Shown here in pieces: positions 32,488 to 39,119 of a stretch of DNA of 39,119 nt. Each line of letters starts with the position of its first letter. Positions within the stretch are counted from its first letter, which is position 1. Below the pieces are notes generated by a model that saw only the letters and a program-made list of their open reading frames with translations, searched no databases and was not told the origin of the DNA. The stretch lies in assembly GCA_964545075.1 (NCBI GenBank), contig CAZJFS010000028.1, positions 1 through 39,119 on the forward strand. The letters run 5' to 3'. This DNA is from DAOPXV01 sp035352535 (lineage in GTDB: Bacteria > Muiribacteriota > UBA9980). Both the position numbers and the translations under genes were made by a program.

Positions 32488-35400
32488 ATGACTGAAAATA
32501 GCATTAAATGTCCGGCCTGTAATTCTCCCGAAGTTCATTTCAGAAAAACCCGTGGAGACTGGCTATGCGATATTTGTGAACATACATGGAAAGTTTCGGA
32601 AAAGATCGAAGAAGCTCCCAAAAAAAGAATATTTATGAGTTATGGCCGGCTTGACGCCAGCGATCTGGCTTTAAGGCTTAAGTACGATCTCGAGATGAAC
32701 GGATATGATGTTTGGCAGGACACGGAGAAGATAAGGGCGGGTGCCGAATGGGAAAAGCAGATAAGAGAAGGTCTCCGAAATACGGAACTTTTTATATCAA
32801 TATTAAGCCCGCATGCCGTCAGAACTTCATCCGATATTTCCGGTTCCGATAATGATAGCGTCTGCCTTGATGAAATAAGTTTCGCCAGATTTTCAAGGCC
32901 CACGACGCCGATCGTGCCGGTTATGGCTATTCCATGCGAGCCGCCATTTTGTATTTTCAGGCTTGATTACGTCGATATGTGCAAGTGGGAAGAGTCGGAA
33001 GAAGAATATCAGAACGGCCTGCGCCGCCTTCTGGAAGCCGTGGAAGATACCTTAAACGGTAATGTTCACTACAGATGGTGGGAACAGCAGCTAAAGCCCT
33101 GGGATTTTGCATCTTTCCTCAATGAAAAGCGCGCTGATTTCTGCGGAAGAAAGTGGATGACGGATATTATCGAGGAGTGGCGCAAGGCTCCTAATGAGAG
33201 GGCGCTTCTGATACTCGGCGATCCCGGCATTGGAAAATCGGCGCTGGTAGCCGATCTTGTTCATAGAAATCCCGGCGACCAGATACTCGCCTATCACTGT
33301 TGCCAGGCGGATACCGAATCTACCGTTCAGCCTGCGCGTTTTGTAAGAAACATAGCGGCTATGATCGCGAGCAAGATCGAGCAATATGCTCTTTTGCTTT
33401 CAAATCCGGTCATAGCTGAAGCCCTCGATGAAGAAAACTGCATGAAGGATCCGGCAAGTTCCTTTGAAGCGGGGATCCTTTCACCTCTGGAAAATGTGCA
33501 GCCGCCGGAACATGGCGTTCGTTACATAATAGTCGACGGTCTTAACGAGGCGCTCGAACTTAAACGCGGAATAAATATAGTGGATCTTTTAGCGTCCAGA
33601 CTTTCCCGCCTGCCGTCCTGGTTGCGCGTGCTTTTTACTTCTCGCAGGGAAAGCGCGATACTTGACAGGCTTCGCGGAATAAGAAACCTTGAGATTAGCG
33701 CCGGCGATTTTTGGAATATGCGTGATATCGAAGAATATATAGATATGCGTTTTTCCCAGATAGATATCCAGGAGCGGTTCGCGTCTCAAAATGTTAATGT
33801 CCGTACGCTCAGAAAGGCTCTTATCGAAAATTGCGCCGGAAATTTCCTTTATTTAAAAAATGCTTTTATCGAGATCGAACGCGGGGGTAATCTGTCGTTT
33901 GACTGCGAAAAAATTCCGGAAGGACTATATTCTCAATACTTTTCGTTTTTTAAAAGGAATTTCCCTAATGAACAGAGTTTTTCAGAGGTGCGCCCGCTTC
34001 TTGAGGCCATTACCGCTTCTAAAGTCCCTCTCGCCGAAGAAACGCTTTCCAGAATAACGGGACTTGCAGCCGCTAATGAGCTTCCGAAACTTTTGCGCGG
34101 GCTTTCAGCCTATCTTCCGATGCGCGACGGGAAATTCAGCGTTTATCATTCATCATTCGCGAAATGGCTTACATCGAGCGATATGCGCGGATCGCTTCAC
34201 TACGTCAATGTCGCCTGCGGCCATGAAAGGCTCGCCAGATTTTATTTTTCTGAATATGAAAGCGGCGTCTCAAAAATGTCTGGCGAGGCTATAAAGCACC
34301 TGCCGTTTCATCTCGCTGAAAGCGCTATGTGGAAAGAACTTTCGACGGTTTTAAGCGATATCGCCTTTATAGCGGAAAAATGCGCCAGAACGACCGTTTA
34401 TGATCTGATAAAAGACTACGAAAGATTTGCAAAAGCTTGCGATGCTTCTTCCGTACCCGACGTCGGGCCGGCCCTTCAATTTTCGGCTTTTATAAGAAGA
34501 TATTCACATGTTTTCACGAAAAATCCTTCGGCGCTCTTTCAATACGCGCTTAACGATCCTGAATACTCGCATGTTTCAAAAGCGGCCGCGGCTTATATGG
34601 TTTTAAAAGACAAAAAAAAGCCGTGGCTTAGACTAATTAACTCCGAACACAATTTCTGTCAATCGGCGGCGACATTCGTGCATCATGAAAAAGGCGTCAA
34701 CCATTGCGAATATTCGCATGATGGAATGTTTATCGTGTCCGGCTCGGACGACGGCATAGTTTCGGTTTGCAATTCGAGTACCGGAGAAATTTCTTTTAAG
34801 ATAGAAGCTCACTCCAGTAAAATCACGAGTTGTACTTTTTCGCCTGACGGAATGAGCATTGTTACGTCGGCGGAATGGCCTGATAATCTTATTAAAATAT
34901 GGGATTTTGAAAGTCGCGAAGAGCTTTTTTCTCTTTCCGGCCATGATATGGGGGTCACATGTTGCTCATTCTCGCCGGATGGTAAAAAGGTCGTTTCCGC
35001 GGCGCATGATGGGACGGTTAAAATATGGAATTTTATTACTGCGTCTGAAATGTTGTCTTTTAAAGCTCATTCTGCTGGCGTGAATCACTGCGCGTTTTCG
35101 CCTGACGGTTTGCTGATCGCGACTGCCGCGGCTGATAGAACGGTTAAAATCTTTGATTCATCTACCGGCAGCTTGTTGAACTCTTTTTCGAAACATGGCG
35201 CCGCGGTTTTGTGCTGCGCGTTTTCTCCGGATGGGAATACTATTGTTTCCGCGTCCGCGGACCGTGCCGTGCGTTTATGGGATATTTCCGGCGCCAGAGA
35301 GATCGGGCTTTTTCAAAATCACTCCGACGCCGTTTCATTTTGCGCATTTTCGCCGGATGGAAATTATATTATTACTTCTTCTTATGACCGTATCGTTCGC

Positions 35401-36807
35401 GTTTTTAGCGTCAACGATTTTAAATGTGTCGATGAATTTTATGGGCATGCTTCGCGTGTTACATGTTGCGCATTTTCTCCCGATAAAAAAAATGCGATAT
35501 CGGCTTCCGCGGATCACAGCGTAAAAATGTGGGATCTGACAAAAAAAACTTTTCGTAAAATTCCAAGGGCTCACTTGGGTTCCGTTGAATGCTGCGTGTT
35601 TTCACCTGACGGCTCTTTTTTGGCGACCGCTTCTGAAGATAAGAGCTTAAAGTTATGGAATATTTTTAACTATAAAGAGCCTTCTGCCGCAATTATGAAT
35701 GCCATTTCTATAAAGTCGTGCTCGTTTTCTCCGGATGGAAAGCACATTGTCGTTGGAACTGAGGATGGAGCGGTCAGAGTTTTTGAAACTCCATCGCTTC
35801 ACGAACTCAGATCGTTTTCAAGGCAGGATTCGCCGGTTGAAGTTTGCGCTTATTCGCCTGACGGCCTGCGTATAGCGGCGCGGATGTCCGACGGTTCGTT
35901 AAGGCTTCTGGATGTTAAATCCGGAAAGGATATCTGCCGTTTTTCAAGCCATACGCAGGATATACTTTGTTTTTCGTTTTCGCCTGACGGTTCGTTTATT
36001 GCGACGGCGTCCGCCGATCGCACCGTCAAAATTTGGGAAACCAGGACGGGGCATGAAGCTTTGTCATTTAAGGGTTATGCGGAAGCGGTCAAGTTTTGCG
36101 TTTATTCTCCTGACGGCAAAAGTATCGCGACGGCTTCGGCGGATAAAACCGTTAAACTCAGAAGCGTTTCGGGCGGACTTGAGATGGGTTCTTTTTCCGG
36201 TCATAGTGAAGCGGCGCGCATATGCCTTTTTTCGCCTGACGGCATTTATCTAGCTTCAGTCGCGGGATTAGGCGATGAGTGCGAATTGAAACTGCTGGAT
36301 ATCGAAGGCTTGATGCCGGTCAAAAAATTTTCTCCGATGAAAGGCTCTATAAAATCCATGTCCTTTTGCCCCGATGGACGTTTTCTCGCTTTAAGGCTCG
36401 GCGGCGGCATATTAAGAATATTAAACATACCATCCGGTGAAACGGCATTTGAATATTTTTGCGAGGCCGAGATCAACAATATTATGTGGCATCCGGCGGG
36501 TCGCATAATTTCGATTTGCGACTTTGGCGGAAAATTTCATCTTTTGTCGCTTGAAAATCAACCGGTTTCATTGCCGATTGTCACCCCCTGGTTAGTCGCG
36601 AAAAAATGGTGGAACCGGCTTTCTGATTCTTCGGGAGATGAAAAAATAGCGTTTGGGTGCCCGCATTGCCGTCAATGGCAGGTTGTTTTGAGATCGTCAG
36701 CGGGCAAGGAAACGCTCTGTCCTTCATGTAAAAGTGCGGTGAAGCTCAATTCTTTTCTTATCGAAGCTAATTTTGAGGCGGTCTCGAACGCCTGGAATAA
36801 AAATTAA
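32488..36807 (+). CDS. Zinc ribbon-TIR-NACHT/STAND-WD40-zinc ribbon protein
   Basis: 1439 residues, NLR-like. A zinc ribbon (C8, C11, C27, C30) is followed by a TIR domain (about 47-190: KRIFMSYGRLDASDLA, LFISILSPHAV). E129 in CLDEISFAR lies where NADase TIRs have the catalytic glutamate. A NACHT-type NTPase follows (about 205-430) with Walker A GDPGIGKS (244-251) and Walker B YIIVDGLNEA (D350), then a helical region to about 725. 15 WD40 repeats (about 730-1355) each carry a version of FSPDG; this is enough for two seven-bladed propellers. The end is a second zinc ribbon (C1391, C1394, C1411, C1414). By analogy with STAND proteins, the WD40 part would sense a ligand, the NTPase oligomerise and TIR act as effector, perhaps in phage defence by NAD+ loss; this is inference. 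GGAG lies 11 bp before the ATG. Confidence 0.88.
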   Translation: MTENSIKCPACNSPEVHFRKTRGDWLCDICEHTWKVSEKIEEAPKKRIFMSYGRLDASDLALRLKYDLEMNGYDVWQDTEKIRAGAEWEKQIREGLRNTELFISILSPHAVRTSSDISGSDNDSVCLDEISFARFSRPTTPIVPVMAIPCEPPFCIFRLDYVDMCKWEESEEEYQNGLRRLLEAVEDTLNGNVHYRWWEQQLKPWDFASFLNEKRADFCGRKWMTDIIEEWRKAPNERALLILGDPGIGKSALVADLVHRNPGDQILAYHCCQADTESTVQPARFVRNIAAMIASKIEQYALLLSNPVIAEALDEENCMKDPASSFEAGILSPLENVQPPEHGVRYIIVDGLNEALELKRGINIVDLLASRLSRLPSWLRVLFTSRRESAILDRLRGIRNLEISAGDFWNMRDIEEYIDMRFSQIDIQERFASQNVNVRTLRKALIENCAGNFLYLKNAFIEIERGGNLSFDCEKIPEGLYSQYFSFFKRNFPNEQSFSEVRPLLEAITASKVPLAEETLSRITGLAAANELPKLLRGLSAYLPMRDGKFSVYHSSFAKWLTSSDMRGSLHYVNVACGHERLARFYFSEYESGVSKMSGEAIKHLPFHLAESAMWKELSTVLSDIAFIAEKCARTTVYDLIKDYERFAKACDASSVPDVGPALQFSAFIRRYSHVFTKNPSALFQYALNDPEYSHVSKAAAAYMVLKDKKKPWLRLINSEHNFCQSAATFVHHEKGVNHCEYSHDGMFIVSGSDDGIVSVCNSSTGEISFKIEAHSSKITSCTFSPDGMSIVTSAEWPDNLIKIWDFESREELFSLSGHDMGVTCCSFSPDGKKVVSAAHDGTVKIWNFITASEMLSFKAHSAGVNHCAFSPDGLLIATAAADRTVKIFDSSTGSLLNSFSKHGAAVLCCAFSPDGNTIVSASADRAVRLWDISGAREIGLFQNHSDAVSFCAFSPDGNYIITSSYDRIVRVFSVNDFKCVDEFYGHASRVTCCAFSPDKKNAISASADHSVKMWDLTKKTFRKIPRAHLGSVECCVFSPDGSFLATASEDKSLKLWNIFNYKEPSAAIMNAISIKSCSFSPDGKHIVVGTEDGAVRVFETPSLHELRSFSRQDSPVEVCAYSPDGLRIAARMSDGSLRLLDVKSGKDICRFSSHTQDILCFSFSPDGSFIATASADRTVKIWETRTGHEALSFKGYAEAVKFCVYSPDGKSIATASADKTVKLRSVSGGLEMGSFSGHSEAARICLFSPDGIYLASVAGLGDECELKLLDIEGLMPVKKFSPMKGSIKSMSFCPDGRFLALRLGGGILRILNIPSGETAFEYFCEAEINNIMWHPAGRIISICDFGGKFHLLSLENQPVSLPIVTPWLVAKKWWNRLSDSSGDEKIAFGCPHCRQWQVVLRSSAGKETLCPSCKSAVKLNSFLIEANFEAVSNAWNKN

Positions 36808-36847
36808 CTCTAAAATTTCTTGAAAACTATACTTTCTGTTTGCGGCG

Positions 36848-36864
36848 TTGGCATGAAATTTGCT
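36848..36864 (+). promoter_or_regulatory. Sigma-54 (-24/-12) promoter
   Basis: TTGGCATG (36848-36855) and TTGCT (36860-36864) match the YTGGCACG-N4-TTGCW consensus at all but one conserved position. The invariant GG (36850-36851) and GC (36862-36863) are exactly 10 bp apart. Transcription would begin near 36875, about 48 bp before the micropeptide start. Confidence 0.8.
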
Positions 36865-36922
36865 CATTGTATCTGCAATAAGCAAATTTTAACAATTAGT
36901 CGAACAACGGAGGTGCATGAGT

Positions 36923-37033
36923 ATGGAGAATAATCAAAACGTAGTAATAACGGTGGATTTCGATGGAATAACCAAGTGGCAGGTTTCATCGAATGAAGAA
37001 ACTGAAGTATATTATTATTCAGTTGACCTTTAA
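36923..37033 (+). CDS. Sigma-54-driven 36-residue micropeptide
   Basis: The frame starts MENNQNVVITVDFDG and ends VYYYSVDL. A strong GGAGGT site (36909-36914) is 8 bp before the ATG, and a sigma-54 promoter lies just upstream. Another in-frame ATG at 36917 is only 2 bp from that site and is unlikely. The peptide is acidic (seven Asp/Glu against one Lys) and looks like two or three beta strands, with no signal peptide, membrane helix or cysteine. I recognise no family. The palindromic terminator copy B follows about 115 bp later. It could be a regulatory peptide or a ligand for a neighbouring protein; nothing in the sequence decides that. Confidence 0.65.
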   Translation: MENNQNVVITVDFDGITKWQVSSNEETEVYYYSVDL

Positions 37034-37149
37034 ATCATAAAAAAAGATGATTAAAAAATGTGCAGTTTTTTACTGACTTGTTTAAAAATTATTCAGCTAA
37101 ATCACAAAACTTGTTTAAAAAACTCATATTTACTTTAAAAATAATTAAC

Positions 37150-37198
37150 AAAAAAAGGGGCTGTCCAAAAAGTTTATTTTTGAAACAGTCCCTTTTTT
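37150..37198. repeat. Palindromic repeat, copy B, acting as a two-way terminator
   Basis: GGGGCTGT (37157-37164) pairs with ACAGTCCC followed by T6; A/T-runs on both sides make it a terminator in both directions. It is the near-identical inverse of copy A at 25593-25641. The one stem difference (A-T to G-T) keeps the pairing. It lies between the convergent micropeptide and HD-GYP genes. Confidence 0.8.
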
Positions 37199-37254
37199 GT
37201 TTTTCAAAACGATGCTTTATTAAGTTTAAAAGTATATTTGTAAGGCGGGACGTT

Positions 37255-39119
37255 TTATGCCGCGCTGGCTGTAGTGCCGGATGTGGAAGGCGATTGTGGT
37301 ATGTTATGAATAGGCATGCTGTTTGAATTTCCCGTCGCCTTCTGTTTGTCGTTAGCCGTCGCGACATCCATTCTTTTAAGCATTTTCACGAATATTTCCG
37401 CGAGCATCGGGTCGAACTGGCCACCCGCGCATTTTATAAATTCGCCGTAAACTTTTTCCATGGCCATTGCGTCACGGTAAGGCCTGTTGGATGTCATGGC
37501 GTCGTATGCGTCCGCTACGGCTATGACCCTTGCCGAACGTGGTATCTTTTCGCCGGCAAGCCCGTCGGGGTAGCCCCGGCCGTCCCATCTTTCGTGATGG
37601 TTTCTGATGCCAGCCTTTACCACTGGGTCAAGCGCCATGGGCTCAACTATCGAATCGCCTATGGAAGGATGGAGCTTGATCGTCGCGAACTCTTCATCGG
37701 TTAGCCTGCCTTTTTTGGTCAATATAGTTTCTGAAATGCCAATTTTCCCTATGTCGTGTAGTATAGCGGCCTGGCGTATGAGTTCTATCTCTTCCTGGGG
37801 AAGGTTGATCTCCTTGGCTAAAAGGACTGCGTATTCGGTAACTCTTTCGGAGTGGCCTGAAGTGTAAGCGTCCTTGAATTCGAGGGCGTTGGTTGCAACG
37901 CGAATAGTCGATAGGAATTGGTCTTTCATACTTTCGTAAAGCTTTGCGTTCTCTATGACGACGGCCGCCTGAGTGGAAAGCGCTGAAAGTATGCTCAGGT
38001 CGCTTGCCGTGAAATTATTCTGGTTGACGTCGGAGACCACCAGCATCAATCCCGTTATTTTTTGTTTGGAGTGAAGCGGAACGCATATAATTTCTTTTAT
38101 TTTAAATTTAACGTAATTTATAAGATCAGCCAGATCGATGTTTTCATCGATGTTTTTAACGAGCACGGCGGCTAACTCGCGGTTGATACCTTCGACGAGT
38201 TCCGAGTTATTGTCTATTCGAAACTCATAAGTACACCGGGTATCTATCGGGCCGTGGCAGGTTTTGACATCGAATTGCATCGAGTCGTGGTTAAAAAGAA
38301 GTATCATCCCTGCTTTTGAAAAAACAATATGAATGCAGGTTTCCAGTACCTGACGAAGCAGCATGTTTACGTCAAGGATGGAGCTCATGACCTTTGAAGC
38401 GTTGAAAAGCATTCCGAGCTCTTCGACCTTTTTTTCGGCCTGCTGATAAAGCCTCGAATTATCTATTGAAATAGCCGCCTGGTTAGCCAGGATCGTCATG
38501 AGATAAAGATCGTCCTCGTCGAACGCTTGATTGGTTATTTTATCATTAATGCTTAAAACGCCGATGGTTTTTTCGGCGAGTTTTATGGGTACGCACATGA
38601 ATGATTTGTTTTCAAATTTAGAGTTAGCGGCCTTTTTAAAGCGCGGATCATTTTCTATATCTTTTGAAAGATAAGGTTTGCCTTCGTAAGCCACGGTTCC
38701 GGCAATGCCCTNNNNNNNNNNTTATGCGTACGTTTTTCATCACTTCTTCTTTCATGGCGTTTGAAACCCGTACTCGCAGTTCGTTTGTGTCTTCATCTAA
38801 AAGCATGACGGAGCAGTATTTAGCGTTTAATACTTTTGTGGCCAGATCGATTATAAGTTTGAGCAATTCGTCAAGGTTCAACCTGGCGCTCATGGCTTTT
38901 GATATCTCATGGACGGTGTTCATTTCGATTATCTTTCTTTTGTTGGCTTCACGGGTTATATCATTTGCGCGTTCGACGATGTTCGAAACGGCGTTTCCGA
39001 TCTCGAAAAATTCAGAATTTTTATCGATATCGGATTTTTTTTCTTCGATTTTTTTCTCTTTCCCTTTCCCTTTTTCTTTTTCGTTATTATTTATAATTTC
39101 AATTATTTCGTTGACCGGC
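37255..39119 (-). CDS. GAF-GAF-HD-GYP cyclic-di-GMP phosphodiesterase (5' end outside the window; internal gap)
   Basis: The gene runs off the right edge. Ten Ns (38712-38721) interrupt it, and the two sides are in different frames because the N-run length is arbitrary. In protein order: a Lys/Glu-rich charged segment and helix at the edge, GAF domain 1 split by the gap (ISKAMSARLNLDELLKLII ... SFMCVPIKLAEKTIGVLSI), GAF domain 2 (LFNASKVMSSILDVNMLLRQVLE ... KEIICVPLHSKQKITGLMLV), then an HD-GYP domain with GHSERV, HDIGK and HHERWDGRGYP. HD-GYP enzymes hydrolyse cyclic di-GMP, here likely under control of ligands bound by the GAF domains. The last ~45 residues are polar, Ser/Thr/Asn-rich and probably disordered. 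No membrane helix is seen in the visible part. Confidence 0.93.
38712..38721. other. Assembly gap (10 N)
   Basis: Ten consecutive Ns break the first GAF domain of the HD-GYP gene. The frames on either side disagree, so the true missing length is not 10. Confidence 0.99.

Noticed and set aside
34678..36555. Tandem DNA repeat or CRISPR-like array
   Set aside because: The ~126-bp periodicity is that of WD40 codons in an open frame, with diverged DNA and no spacers.
37060..37326. 88-codon plus-strand frame after the micropeptide
   Set aside because: It runs through the palindromic terminator and into the antisense of the HD-GYP gene; no ribosome site and no protein-like composition.

Overview
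The window looks like part of a draft genome (it has a 10-N scaffold gap at 38712-38721) from an uncultured bacterium, probably diderm and anaerobic. I cannot name the phylum. A diderm envelope is suggested by YidC, which has the large periplasmic domain typical of Gram-negatives, and by many Sec-type exported proteins. Anaerobic metabolism is suggested by a 2-hydroxyacyl-CoA dehydratase/activase fusion and a radical SAM enzyme. Vegetative promoters are of ordinary sigma-70 type: TTGACA-17-TATAAT before rpmF, and several extended -10 boxes. There is also one very good sigma-54 (-24/-12) promoter. No tRNA, rRNA, CRISPR array, insertion sequence or prophage gene was seen.

Layout. 1-378: tail of a flippase-like membrane protein. 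571-3202: an exported phospholipase D-like protein convergent with an exported YD-repeat protein. 3385-10199: a long + strand housekeeping operon, rpmF-plsX-fabD-fabG-acpP-fabF-rnc-radical SAM-spoVS (lipid synthesis plus RNase III; no fabH in the usual place), followed by the dehydratase/activase fusion at 10292-12157. 12170-17187: on the - strand, the conserved cluster rpmH-rnpA-yidD-yidC-jag-mnmE (ribosome, RNase P, membrane insertion, tRNA modification), here without dnaA or visible oriC signals beside rpmH. 17468-30513: accessory and envelope genes (secreted alpha-amylase, DUF3795, a two-part DUF2953 protein, GT4 glycosyltransferase, a 1038-residue secreted protein of unknown role, a discoidin/carboxypeptidase-regulatory-like surface protein) interleaved with ftsH and folC.

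30683-39119 is a signalling block: a soluble hybrid histidine kinase (PAS-HisKA-HATPase-REC), a 1439-residue zinc ribbon-TIR-NACHT/STAND-WD40-zinc ribbon protein, a sigma-54-driven 36-residue micropeptide gene, and a GAF-GAF-HD-GYP cyclic-di-GMP phosphodiesterase running off the window edge. The most novel pieces are the TIR-STAND protein, with 15 WD40 repeats of which 12 carry a cysteine at the same position, and the micropeptide just downstream. A ~50-bp palindromic element occurs twice in opposite orientation (25593-25641 and 37150-37198), each time between convergent genes, where it can act as a two-way terminator.

Several starts were moved from the longest reading frame because a promoter or Shine-Dalgarno sequence lies inside it (acpP, mnmE, amylase, DUF2953 N-part, the 1038-residue protein, the 27758 surface protein, the histidine kinase).
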